Source: Pyxidicoccus fallax (GTDB taxonomy: Bacteria; Myxococcota; Myxococcia; Myxococcales; Myxococcaceae). Taken from it: DNA of 36,689 nt. Positions 23,526-31,275 of the stretch are shown piece after piece. Every line of letters begins with the position of its first letter. The stretch's first letter is position 1. Made by a program: the position numbers and the translations under genes. The notes under the pieces are model-generated. The model was not told the DNA's origin and searched no databases. It worked only from the letters and a program-made list of their open reading frames with translations. The stretch lies in NCBI RefSeq assembly GCF_012933655.1, contig NZ_JABBJJ010000098.1, positions 1 through 36,689 on the forward strand, given 5' to 3'.

Positions 23526-24583
23526 GGCCGGGTGGGGAGCAGGGCGAGAACGCGAGAGAGCACCGCGACTCCTTCCTCGTATTCGTCGAGGCCGATGTGC
23601 TCATGGGGGGTGTGGTCCAGCGAGGAGTCGCCGGGACCGTAGGCGAGCGTGGGCACCTGCCAGGCCGCCGCCACGGTGTTCCAGTCGGACGTCCCCGTCT
23701 TCAGCCGAAGCGTCGGTCTGGCGCCCCGCTCGCGGATGGCCTTCTTGAACGCGCGTGAGAGCTCATCGTTCCCGTCCGTGCTGACAGCGCCCTTGTTCGA
23801 GAGCGCCTTCACGCTGACGCCGGGAACGCTCCCCAGCAATGACAACAACTGCTCGCCATCGGTGGCGGGCCCCGTGCGGACGTTGATGCTGGCCCGGGCC
23901 CACTCCTCGGTGTCCGTGGAGCCCGTCTGGAAGGACGTCAGCGAGGGGAGGTCCTGCTCGAAGAGCGGGCGCTCGCTGTTCCATTCGTCGCAGCGCGCGC
24001 GCAGCGCGTTCCACGCCTCGACGAGGTGCTCGGCGGCGGCGCGGTAGTCGCGGCTCGCCGTGTGGCGCCGGCTCGCGCGGTACTCGAGCTCGGCCCGGAC
24101 GAGCCCCTTGTATCCGATGGTGAGCGCGTGGGCGCCGCTCGGCTCGCCGTTGATGACGAAGTCCGGACGGTACCGCTCGCGCACGTGGAAGGCGCCGCGG
24201 GTGATGGCCACCTCCTCCTCGACGCACCCGAGCAGCAGGAACTTCTTCCCGGCCCGCTCGCTCGCGTCGAGCAGCTCCACGGCCTCGATGAAGGCGCCAA
24301 TGGCTCCCTTGGCGTCCACGGTGCCGCGCCCGAAGAGCCGTCCGTCCTCGATGCGCACCGGCACCTCTCCGGGCACCGTGTCGATGTGCCCGAGCAGCGC
24401 GATGCACGTGTCACCGTCACCCATGCTCGCGATGGTGTTGCCCACCTCATCGGTGTGCGCGCGCCAGCCTCGCTGCTCCAGCCGCTCCGCCAGCGCGCGG
24501 GAGAAGGCCTGCTCGTGGTGGCTGGGGCTGTACTGCTCCACCATCCACTTGAGGAACTCGATGGTCTTCTCACGTGCGCGCAT
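23522..24583 (-). CDS. lysK: LysK-like [LysW]-amino acid hydrolase (M20 peptidase)
   Basis: A 353-residue M20-family metallo-hydrolase that should cut the isopeptide bond between the C-terminal Glu of the carrier protein and the finished amino acid. Two-metal-site motifs are visible: GHIDTVPG (about 65-72), RGTVDAKGA (about 87-95, bridging Asp), the general-base CVEEEV (about 117-122), GEPSG, and the late KTGTSDWN and H of DHTPHEHI. KTGTSDWN is characteristic of the LysK branch and separates it from ArgE or DapE. The start has AGGAGG ahead and lies 14 bp inside the lysZ-like gene. Because the carrier-mediated route here lacks the lysine-pathway aminotransferase, the substrate is inferred to be a modified seven-carbon amino acid. 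Confidence 0.9.
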   Translation of the reverse strand: MRAREKTIEFLKWMVEQYSPSHHEQAFSRALAERLEQRGWRAHTDEVGNTIASMGDGDTCIALLGHIDTVPGEVPVRIEDGRLFGRGTVDAKGAIGAFIEAVELLDASERAGKKFLLLGCVEEEVAITRGAFHVRERYRPDFVINGEPSGAHALTIGYKGLVRAELEYRASRRHTASRDYRAAAEHLVEAWNALRARCDEWNSERPLFEQDLPSLTSFQTGSTDTEEWARASINVRTGPATDGEQLLSLLGSVPGVSVKALSNKGAVSTDGNDELSRAFKKAIRERGARPTLRLKTGTSDWNTVAAAWQVPTLAYGPGDSSLDHTPHEHIGLDEYEEGVAVLSRVLALLPTRP

Positions 24584-25448
24584 TCGCGACCTCCTGCTGC
24601 TTCCGGGGGAGGGTGAACTTCGTGCCGGACTCCTCGGTGAGGGCGACGAACACCGGCCGGGGCACGCGCGAGGAACTCACGTACACCGAGGGGACTCCGC
24701 CCTGGAGCGCCTTGCGCGCGGCGTCCAGCTTGTAGCGCATGCGTCCGGCGGCCAGTTGCATGCAGCCCTCCACGTCGTCGCTGGAGCGCACGAGCGTCAG
24801 GGGCTCGTTCGGGTTCTCCAGCAGCCCGGGCACGTTCGACAGCATCACGAGCGCGCGGGCGCCGAGCGCGGTGGCAATGGACGCGGCGATCTGGTCCGCG
24901 TCGACATTCACGAGCACGCCCTCCTCGGTGATGGCGGGAGGGCAGACGACGGGCACGTAGCCCTGGTCCAGCAGCATCGACAGGAGGCCCGTATTCACCG
25001 AGTGGATTTCCCCGGCGAGGTGCTCCCGATCGATGCGGACCCGTCCGCCGTCGTGGATCTTCAGCGGGGGCCGCCGCTTCGCGACGAGCACCCTGCCGTC
25101 CGCGCCGCAGAGCCCGACGCCGGGAATGCCGCGCTCCGCGAGGGCGAGGACGACGCGTTTGTTCACCTCACCCACCCACGCCATCATCAGGACGCGCAGC
25201 GTGGTGACGTGGGTGAGGCGCACCACGGTACCGGTGGGGGTCGTCACCTCGGGGCGCTCGAGCGAGAAGGCCTTCAGCACGCGTTCGCCCGCCTCCGAGC
25301 CTCCATTGACCACCACGACGCGCTCGCCGCAGCGGATGAGCTCCACGACATCGTTGCAGACGTTCTCGAGATCAACGCCCGCCGCGCCGCCAATCTTGAC
25401 CACGATGGGGCGGACGTCCGGCTTGCTGGAAGGGAGTGGCGCGCTCAT
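24570..25448 (-). CDS. lysZ: LysZ-like [LysW]-glutamate/aminoadipate kinase
   Basis: A 292-residue amino acid kinase of the ArgB/LysZ family that would phosphorylate the side-chain carboxylate of the amino acid held on the carrier protein, using ATP. The N-terminal VVKIGGAAG (phosphate loop), VVVVNGGS and the later VNVDADQIAASIA and LSNVPGLL (nucleotide site) are all present. The insert region LTHVTTLRVLMMAWVGEVNK matches LysZ-type enzymes, which read the carrier rather than N-acetylglutamate. The gene overlaps its neighbours on both sides (ATGA with the SDR, 14 bp with the hydrolase), giving a tight translational unit. Primary arginine biosynthesis is an alternative role but is contradicted by the LysW and transketolase neighbours. 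Confidence 0.9.
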   Translation of the reverse strand: MSAPLPSSKPDVRPIVVKIGGAAGVDLENVCNDVVELIRCGERVVVVNGGSEAGERVLKAFSLERPEVTTPTGTVVRLTHVTTLRVLMMAWVGEVNKRVVLALAERGIPGVGLCGADGRVLVAKRRPPLKIHDGGRVRIDREHLAGEIHSVNTGLLSMLLDQGYVPVVCPPAITEEGVLVNVDADQIAASIATALGARALVMLSNVPGLLENPNEPLTLVRSSDDVEGCMQLAAGRMRYKLDAARKALQGGVPSVYVSSSRVPRPVFVALTEESGTKFTLPRKQQEVANART

Positions 25449-26224
25449 CCGATCACACTCGCGCCGCCATCGACGAGCTGGACCGTCCCGGTGATGAACG
25501 AGGCCCGCTCGCTGGCGAGGAAGGTGGCGGCGGCGGCGAACTCCTCGGGGAGCCCCACGCGGCGCAGCGGAATATGGGCCGCCATGGCGCGAAGCCCGGC
25601 GTCCACGTCTCCGTCGGTGTTCGTTCCGGCGGTGCGCTCGACGGGAGGCGTGCGGGTGTAGCCGGGGGCCAGGACGTTGACGGTGACGCCGCAGTCTCCG
25701 AGTTCCTGCACGAGCGCGGAGGCGAACCCGACGATGCCCAGCCGCGAGAAGCCCGAGAGGGCGAAGCGGGCCACGGGCCGCACGACGGTCTCGGAGGTGA
25801 TGAAGAGCAGCCGTCCCCAGCGCGCCGCCTTCATGTAGGGCAGGGCGGCCAGGGCCAGGCTGATGGGCGGCAGCAGGACCGAGTCCACGGCGTCCTTGTA
25901 GGCGCCGAGCTCGAACTTCGTCGCCGGGCCCGGAGGCGGCCCGCCGCTGTTCGTCACCGCGATGTGGAGTGCCCCCATGCGGCCGGCGACCTCCTCCACC
26001 CAGTGGCGGACGGCGTCGGGATTCTTCAAGTCCACCGCCGTCGTGAGCACCTGGCCCCGGGCGAGCTCCTTCAATCGTCGCTCGGCCCGCGAGAGCTTCG
26101 CGGTGTCCCTCGCGCCGATGGCGACGTGAGCGCCTTCCTTCGCCAGCTCCTCGGCGACGGCGAGCCCCAGGCCGCTGGAGCCTCCCGCCACGAGCGCGAC
26201 CCTACCGGTCAGTCCCAGTTCCAC
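25445..26224 (-). CDS. Short-chain dehydrogenase/reductase without the usual YxxxK
   Basis: A 259-residue Rossmann-fold SDR. The GTG at 26224 was chosen because AGGAGG lies 6-7 bases ahead; an upstream GTG at 26245 is also in frame. The cofactor loop VAGGSSGLGLAVAEEL, the NSGG motif (NNAG equivalent), the Ser of the ITSE strand and the C-terminal ITGTVQLVDGG are normal. At the catalytic site, however, RFALSGFSRLGIVGF replaces the Tyr-x3-Lys pair; both residues are missing. A branch of the SDR family with an 'LSNxxR' motif at this place is known in annotation. It may still reduce or epimerise a keto group by another mechanism, or have a structural role. It overlaps the sulfotransferase gene by 23 bp. 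Confidence 0.88.
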   Translation of the reverse strand: MELGLTGRVALVAGGSSGLGLAVAEELAKEGAHVAIGARDTAKLSRAERRLKELARGQVLTTAVDLKNPDAVRHWVEEVAGRMGALHIAVTNSGGPPPGPATKFELGAYKDAVDSVLLPPISLALAALPYMKAARWGRLLFITSETVVRPVARFALSGFSRLGIVGFASALVQELGDCGVTVNVLAPGYTRTPPVERTAGTNTDGDVDAGLRAMAAHIPLRRVGLPEEFAAAATFLASERASFITGTVQLVDGGASVIG

Positions 26225-27203
26225 GGAGCGCCTCCTTTCCGTCACGGGCCGCGGTGTCGGTGCGCACCGGCTCGCGGGCCTGGGTGCGCCGGGGTTGGAA
26301 GTAGCCGTAGCGGGCCATCAGCGGCCACGACAGCGCCTGGGTGATGTTCCTCGCGCGCGCGGGGAGCTCCTTGCGCCAGGACTCGTCCTCGGGCCGCAGG
26401 AGCGTGGGCCCGCTGCGGAAGCGGTCCGGATTGCCAGTGACGGTGTGGTTCTTCCCCAGGTGGACGGTGCGGCCCTGCACCGGGTTGACCGCGTCCCGCG
26501 CGCCGACGTGCTCGAGCAGCGCTCCCACCACCGAGGCGGGCTCGGCGATGAAGTCCTCGTAGCGCAGGAAGAACGAGCGCTCGGGGTAGCGCTGGATGAC
26601 GGCCTCGGACGCGAGATTGAAGCCGACCCAGTAGCTGGTGCTGCGCAGCGCGGACATGGGGACGACGTACTGCTTCGTCTTCGTCCACGAGTGCGTGGCG
26701 GCGCGCGGATCCCTCACGAGGTAGAGGAAATACGGCGTGACGCCCTCCACGTGTGGAAGGAGCGCCGCCTCGGACGGGAGCTTGCCGCTGTCCACGAGCG
26801 TGTGGCTGCCCGTGGCCTTCGCGATGGCGCGGTACGTCCGGCTCAGCGTGGCGGCGTACTCGCGGACATCCTCCGAGCGGGTGCCCTCGCGCAGGATGCT
26901 CCACGTGTGACGGGTCCGCACGGCCCGCGTCTGCCGCCGCACGACCTCCCGGGCGTGGGCCTCGGGAGTGCTCCCCGAGGGAGCTTCCTCCTCGAGCACC
27001 TTCGACCAGACGCCGCAGCGGGTAAGGGCCTCGCCGCAGCCGCAGAAGGTATTCGAGCCGTGGCCGTAGGCATTCTTCCAGAGGAAGCTGAGCTCGCCGG
27101 TGTGGAAGAAGCCCTTCACCTCGTTGAGAACGTTTCCAAGGATGGTGCTGCCATTGCGGCACCAGCCGGTGATGTAGAGAACCTTGATGGTGGATTGAGT
27201 CAC
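26202..27203 (-). CDS. PAPS-dependent sulfotransferase
   Basis: A 333-residue sulfotransferase. The 5'-phosphosulfate loop is seen in YITGWCRNGSTILGNVL (about 10-26, matching 'RSGST') and the 3'-phosphate site in YLVRDPRAATHSW (about 181-193); a Cys-rich CGCGEALTRC (about 54-63) may be structural. It would transfer sulfate from PAPS to a hydroxyl. Sulfotransferases are known in the azinomycin/ficellomycin-type carrier-protein pathways, where sulfate is used as a leaving group for ring closure, and that is a reasonable model here. The last ~35 residues (after GYFQPRR) are polar and probably disordered, and overlap the next gene. The start is a GTG after GGGGGCGAG. It lies 48 bp after the encapsulin gene. 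Confidence 0.88.
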   Translation of the reverse strand: MTQSTIKVLYITGWCRNGSTILGNVLNEVKGFFHTGELSFLWKNAYGHGSNTFCGCGEALTRCGVWSKVLEEEAPSGSTPEAHAREVVRRQTRAVRTRHTWSILREGTRSEDVREYAATLSRTYRAIAKATGSHTLVDSGKLPSEAALLPHVEGVTPYFLYLVRDPRAATHSWTKTKQYVVPMSALRSTSYWVGFNLASEAVIQRYPERSFFLRYEDFIAEPASVVGALLEHVGARDAVNPVQGRTVHLGKNHTVTGNPDRFRSGPTLLRPEDESWRKELPARARNITQALSWPLMARYGYFQPRRTQAREPVRTDTAARDGKEALRGTGTDR

Positions 27204-27251
27204 GCTCGCCCCCTGTGCGCACTGCCTGGATGTCCGTGAAACGGTTCCGCG

Positions 27252-28112
27252 TCAGACCAGCGAGGCCACGTAGAAGTGCGTCGGCAGGTGGACGACGAGC
27301 GCCTCTTGAATCTCACCGCACACGGCGAGGCCCTCGCGCGGGAAGATGCCCTTGGGGGGCTCGGCGAAGCGGATGATGGAGCGGCCGCTGTCGAAGATGG
27401 TGGCGGCGGCGGTGTAGTCCCCAACGATGACGGTGCCCGGGTTGACCATGCGCGCGCGGGCGATGCGCACGCCCATGTCCGCGAGGTCCTTCAGCAGGCT
27501 GCCCTGCCCGACGAAGTAGCGGTAGTAGTCCTCCGGATTCATGAGGATGCCGTCGGCCGAGCCACCCACCTGCTCCACGCGATTGCACGCCGCCAGCAGC
27601 GAGGCCACGGGCGTCTCACGAGGCGCCAGACGGGTGACGCCCGGAGTCTCCAGCAGACCGCGCACGCGCTCACCACCGGGGCCCCGTGCGAGCGCCTGGT
27701 TCTCCGCCGTGCACAGGCGCACCAGCAGCCGGTAGTCGATGAACGTCGCGAGCGCCTCGGGGTCATCCAGCAGGGCGGGATTGAGCTGCACCCACGCCGT
27801 GGTCGGCTTGAGCTGCGTCTTGTCCGAGTGGAACTCGAACGTGGCTTCCTGCCGCAGCTGCGCGTCGATGACGTGCTCGGTGAGCTCGGACTGGGGACGG
27901 GTCTCGTACCAGTACTTGATGTGCTGCTGTTCGGCCTTCACGACCTTGAAAAGGCCGCGCACCGCGATGCGGGGACGGCGCTTGAAGCCCGGGAAGGAGT
28001 CCGTGATTGTCGTGGAGAACTCCACGGACGCCTTCGTGCCCTGCGCGATGACGGCGTTGGCAAAAGCCCGCCCAGGGGACAGCTCGGTCCCCGCGGTACC
28101 ATTGGTGCTCAT
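27252..28112 (-). CDS. HK97-fold shell protein, family 3 (natural-product) encapsulin candidate
   Basis: A 286-residue protein with features of the HK97 capsid fold and encapsulins. Residues about 60-105 would form the extended E-loop and P-domain start; ENQALARGPGGERVRGLL (about 140-158) matches the capsid pattern 'ExxAxxxGxGxxxxxGLL'; IILMNPED-like ILMNPEDYYRYFVGQGSLL lies in the P-domain; PGTVIVGDYTAAATIFD (about 225-241) is the typical A-domain 'G..lvGD...a.i.d' strand pair; and EALVVHLPTHFYVASLV is the closing capsid strand. No phage gene is nearby; it sits in a natural-product operon between the LysY-like and sulfotransferase genes. Encapsulins grouped as family 3 have been reported in biosynthetic clusters of Streptomyces and myxobacteria. 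It would self-assemble and enclose one or more pathway enzymes. GGGAG precedes the ATG. Confidence 0.82.
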   Translation of the reverse strand: MSTNGTAGTELSPGRAFANAVIAQGTKASVEFSTTITDSFPGFKRRPRIAVRGLFKVVKAEQQHIKYWYETRPQSELTEHVIDAQLRQEATFEFHSDKTQLKPTTAWVQLNPALLDDPEALATFIDYRLLVRLCTAENQALARGPGGERVRGLLETPGVTRLAPRETPVASLLAACNRVEQVGGSADGILMNPEDYYRYFVGQGSLLKDLADMGVRIARARMVNPGTVIVGDYTAAATIFDSGRSIIRFAEPPKGIFPREGLAVCGEIQEALVVHLPTHFYVASLV

Positions 28113-28176
28113 GTCTGCTCCCGGTCTGGGTGATGTGGACTGCGTGTGGCCGCGGACTCGGAAACCGCGGGGTGCT

Positions 28177-29214
28177 TCAGATGGGATGCAGGCCCCGGAA
28201 GCCGAGGCCCTCGGTCTCGGAACGGCCGAGCATCAGGTTCATGGCGTGCACGGCCGTGCCCGCCGCGCCCTTCATCAGGTTGTCGAGCGCCACGTTGACG
28301 ACGATCCGGTTCCGCTCCGGGTCCACGTCGACGGAGAGGTCACAATAGTTCGTCCCCTGCAGCGGGCCGGGCTCGGGGAAGGGCGAGGCGCTCGTGTTGG
28401 GCCGGATGAGCCGCACGAAGGGCTTCTCGCGGTAGGCCATCGCGATCGCCCGGAGCGGCTCGGCCTCGTCCAGGGGCCTCGTGGTGAAGCCGTGCACCGT
28501 CGCGAGGATGCCCCGCACGCTCGGGATGGCCGTGGCGCTGAAGTGCACGCTCGGACGCGTCCCCGTGAGCCGCTCGACGACGTTTTCAATCTCTCCCGTG
28601 TGCCGGTGTCCCACCGGCTTGTAGCAACGCAGCGCGGAGGCGCGCTCGGGGTGGTGGGAGGCCCGATCCGGCGTGGCACCGCCTCCGGAGGAGCCCGTCT
28701 TCGCGTCGACGACGAGCTCCGGCTTCACCAGGCCCGCGCGCACCAGTGGGAGGATTCCCAGCAGCGAGGCGTGGGCCATGCAGCCGGGCACCGCCACATA
28801 GCGGGCCTCGGGAAGCTCGCTGGCCGTCCATTCGGGCAAGGCGTAGACGAACCCCGGCACGCCCGCGGGCCGTGGGTGTTTCTTGTACCAGCGCTCGTGC
28901 GCCGCCGGGGCCAGCCGGAAGTCCGCGCTCAGGTCAATCACCCGGCCCGCGAGCTCGCGCACCCGGGCCCAGCGGTTGATGAGCCCGCCCTGGGGCATGC
29001 AGCTCACGAGCAGGTCGCACGGCTCCAGCGCGTCGTGCGGGACGAAGCGCAGCGAACTCATTCCGCGCAGGTTCGGATGCGGGTAGTCGAGCCGCTTGCC
29101 CGCGAATTGATCCGAGGTGGCCTGCACCACCTCCACGCCCGGGTGCGCCAGCAGCATCCGCAGCAGCTCGCCCCCCGTGTAGCCCGCGGCTCCCAATACC
29201 GCCACGCGCGTCAT
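28177..29214 (-). CDS. lysY: LysY-like (ArgC-family) [LysW]-phosphate reductase
   Basis: A 345-residue NADPH-dependent semialdehyde dehydrogenase that would reduce the carrier-bound acyl phosphate to an aldehyde. The Rossmann loop VAVLGAAGYTGGEL (about 4-17), catalytic Cys in VPGCMAHASL (about 150), GSSGGGATP and His in GHRHTGEIEN (about 211-220) are the ArgC/LysY family landmarks. ASGRGA-type ArgC sequences and LysY are similar, and the carrier context favours LysY. It overlaps lysX by ATGA and precedes the shell-protein gene by 64 bp. The aldehyde produced from glutamate would be the acceptor for the split transketolase of this operon. Confidence 0.92.
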   Translation of the reverse strand: MTRVAVLGAAGYTGGELLRMLLAHPGVEVVQATSDQFAGKRLDYPHPNLRGMSSLRFVPHDALEPCDLLVSCMPQGGLINRWARVRELAGRVIDLSADFRLAPAAHERWYKKHPRPAGVPGFVYALPEWTASELPEARYVAVPGCMAHASLLGILPLVRAGLVKPELVVDAKTGSSGGGATPDRASHHPERASALRCYKPVGHRHTGEIENVVERLTGTRPSVHFSATAIPSVRGILATVHGFTTRPLDEAEPLRAIAMAYREKPFVRLIRPNTSASPFPEPGPLQGTNYCDLSVDVDPERNRIVVNVALDNLMKGAAGTAVHAMNLMLGRSETEGLGFRGLHPI

Positions 29215-30053
29215 GGGAGCACCCCGATGGCGTAGTCGGCGATCAGCTCCGGCAGCGGAACCCGGGTGAACTCGATGCTTCGCGCGAACTCCACGCAGTG
29301 GTTGATCTCATTCACCAGGACTTCTCCGTCACGCGTCTCGAGCAGGTCCACGGCCGCGATGTCCGCTCCGACGGCCGCCGCCGCGCGCTCCGCGAGCTTC
29401 GCGTGCGACGCGGGCACCTCGTACGCCTCGGGAACGGCGCCCCGGGCGGTGTTAGTCACCCAATGCTCCGAGCGCCGGCGGATACCTCCCACCGCCCGGC
29501 CCATCACGTAGACGCGCAGGTCATAGCCGGGCTTGTCGATGTACTGCTGTACGAGCGCCACATGCTCCGAGGCGCTTCCCGTCTCGAAGCGCATCTGCAT
29601 GAGGCCCTCGGCCGCGCTACGGCCATCGATGCGCGCGACCATGCGTCCCCACGAGCCCACCGCTGGCTTCGTCACCACCGGGTAGCCCCGGCGTTCGATC
29701 TCCGCCACGCAGGCCTCCTCCTCGAAGCCCGCGAAGGACCACGGCATGGGCACTCCGCGCGCCGCCAGTGCCAGGTTCGTGAGGATCTTGTCCCCACACG
29801 TGGTGATGGCCCGGGCGCTGTTCACCACGCGCGCGCCCTTCACCTCGAGGATTGCCGCCAGATAGCGGGAGCGGGTGAGCGACATGCTCCGCATCAGGAC
29901 GACGCTCCCACCCGGCCAGCGCTCCGCGTCCAATGACAGGACGAGGTCCGAGTCCTGGTGGAGCTCGACGGCGCAATCCCTTTTGCGGAGCGCCTCGAGG
30001 ATCATCCGCTCCTCGGTGCGCAGCCGTGTATAGACGAGATCGATCTTCTTCAT
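29211..30053 (-). CDS. lysX: LysX-like ATP-grasp ligase joining an amino acid to the carrier protein
   Basis: The 280-residue enzyme belongs to the RimK/LysX ATP-grasp family. It should activate the C-terminal Glu gamma-carboxyl of LysW with ATP and join it to the alpha-amine of a free amino acid. Landmarks: N-terminal LVYTRLRTEERMILEALRKR (typical LysX start), ARAITTCGDKILTNLALA, PVVTKPAVGSWGRMV (ATP-binding lysine and Gly-rich loop), and DLLETRDGEVLVNEINHCVEF (metal-binding Glu and Asn; NHxxEF matches LysX/ArgX). The choice of glutamate over 2-aminoadipate cannot be decided by eye. The ATG at 30053 gives the usual length for the family; longer in-frame extension is arginine-rich. It follows lysW by 20 bp. 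Confidence 0.93.
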   Translation of the reverse strand: MKKIDLVYTRLRTEERMILEALRKRDCAVELHQDSDLVLSLDAERWPGGSVVLMRSMSLTRSRYLAAILEVKGARVVNSARAITTCGDKILTNLALAARGVPMPWSFAGFEEEACVAEIERRGYPVVTKPAVGSWGRMVARIDGRSAAEGLMQMRFETGSASEHVALVQQYIDKPGYDLRVYVMGRAVGGIRRRSEHWVTNTARGAVPEAYEVPASHAKLAERAAAAVGADIAAVDLLETRDGEVLVNEINHCVEFARSIEFTRVPLPELIADYAIGVLP

Positions 30054-30073
30054 GGGGAGCCGAGACGGGGTGG

Positions 30074-30268
30074 CTACTCGCCCCAGTCCTCCTCGACCTC
30101 GGGGGCCTCGGCGAGGCGTAGGGGCTTGAGTCCCACCACCTCCAGCTCGGCGGAGCAGCCCTCGCAGGTGAGGACCTCTCCCTCCATGAAGTGGTCTCCG
30201 AGAATCTCGAAGGCACACGTGGGGCAACCATTGACTCCCGCGGCATCCATCGGCTTCTGCAGCTGCAT
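30074..30268 (-). CDS. lysW: LysW-type amino-group carrier protein (AmCP)
   Basis: A 64-residue acidic carrier protein. A zinc ribbon is formed by CPTC (residues 15-18) and CEGC (about 36-39), and the C-terminus ends VEEDWGE, the EDWGE tail that defines LysW. The side chain of the last Glu is bonded to the substrate alpha-amine, protecting it and presenting it to LysX, LysZ, LysY and LysK through electrostatic contacts. AAGGAGG precedes the ATG, which overlaps the transketolase stop by one base (TGATG). Presence of a stand-alone LysW beside NRPS and transketolase genes indicates AmCP-mediated secondary metabolism as in vazabitide, azinomycin and ficellomycin, not lysine synthesis. Confidence 0.95.
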   Translation of the reverse strand: MQLQKPMDAAGVNGCPTCAFEILGDHFMEGEVLTCEGCSAELEVVGLKPLRLAEAPEVEEDWGE

Positions 30269-31275
30269 CAGTTCCTCCTTGTGGACAGTGAAGCGAGTAC
30301 GCGTTCGGCTACCGCCGCGCCGTCGAGCCCATGCCCGCGCAGCAGCGATTCATGCGAGCCCGCGAGCGGGTCGTAGCGATCCTGGATGCCGATGCGGAGC
30401 ACCTGCCGGCCGAGCCCCCGCGCGCACACGGTCTCGCAGACCGCGCCGCCGAGCCCACCGAGGATGGTGTGCTCCTCCACCGTGACGAGCAGCCGCGTGC
30501 GCTCCGCCGTTTCGAGCACCGCCGCCTCGTCGAGCGGCTTGAGCGTATGCATGTTCACCACGCGCGCCGAAACGCCCTGGCTTTCGAGCCGCTGGGCGGC
30601 CTCCAGCGCGACGGAGACGCCGACCTCGCCATGCGCGATGAGTCCCACGTCCGAGCCCTCGCGGAAGCAGAGTGCCCGGCCGAGCGTGAAGCCGCCGCGC
30701 GGTTCCTCCAGCCGGCTCACCCGGTTGCGGCCGAGCCGCATGTACACGGGGCCCGCGTGGTCGATCATCGCGCGCGTGGCGAGAATCGTCTCGAGCCCGT
30801 CGGCGGGGGAGAGCACCAGCATCCCCGGCATGGACCGGAGGATGGCCAGGTCCTCGATGGCGTGGTGGGTGGGCCCGAAGAACGCACCCGAGACGCCGCC
30901 GTAGTCGCAGACGAGCTTCACGTTCGCCCGGGGGTAGGCCATCCCGAGCCGCACCTGCTCGCACGCGCGCATCGCCCCGAAGGGCGCGAAGGTGTGCGCG
31001 AAGACGACGTGCCCCACGTGCGCCATGCCGCACGCCATGTCGAGCATCGTGGCCTCGCAGATCCCCAGGTTGAAGTAGCGGTCCTTGTGCCGAGCCTCGA
31101 AAGGATCGCCTCCGCCACCGAGGTCCGCCTCCAGCAGCACGAGGCGCGGGTCCTGCTCGGCGAAGCGCGCGAGCGCGTGCCGGAAGATCTGCCGGTTGGA
31201 GAGCTTGGGGTTGTCCCGGAGCCAGGCTTCGGGGTCGCTCGAGAGGTCCGTGCCGCCCATCTGGGTTTCGCTCAC
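30268..31275 (-). CDS. Split transketolase, C-terminal subunit (Pyr and C domains)
   Basis: A 335-residue protein that supplies the pyrimidine-binding and C-terminal domains of transketolase. The ThDP-activating Glu lies in FNLGICEATMLDMACGMA (about 70-85), followed by the FAHTFAPF segment; ILSPADGLET and HTLKPLDE are conserved further on. The GTG start overlaps the upstream subunit gene by GTGA, so the two subunits are translationally coupled and must form one enzyme. It should transfer a two-carbon ketol group to an aldehyde. In AmCP pathways that make diaminodihydroxyheptanoate, a split transketolase does this to carrier-bound glutamate semialdehyde; the same step is inferred here. The natural donor is unknown. 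Confidence 0.92.
   Translation of the reverse strand: MSETQMGGTDLSSDPEAWLRDNPKLSNRQIFRHALARFAEQDPRLVLLEADLGGGGDPFEARHKDRYFNLGICEATMLDMACGMAHVGHVVFAHTFAPFGAMRACEQVRLGMAYPRANVKLVCDYGGVSGAFFGPTHHAIEDLAILRSMPGMLVLSPADGLETILATRAMIDHAGPVYMRLGRNRVSRLEEPRGGFTLGRALCFREGSDVGLIAHGEVGVSVALEAAQRLESQGVSARVVNMHTLKPLDEAAVLETAERTRLLVTVEEHTILGGLGGAVCETVCARGLGRQVLRIGIQDRYDPLAGSHESLLRGHGLDGAAVAERVLASLSTRRN

Noticed and set aside
27252..28112. HK97-fold gene as evidence of a prophage
   Set aside because: No terminase, portal, protease, tail or integrase gene is nearby, and the gene is embedded in a biosynthetic operon.
23522..30268. LysW/X/Y/Z/K genes as the cell's primary lysine or arginine pathway
   Set aside because: The aminotransferase and homocitrate genes are missing, and transketolase, sulfotransferase, SDR and NRPS genes share the operon or its divergent partner.
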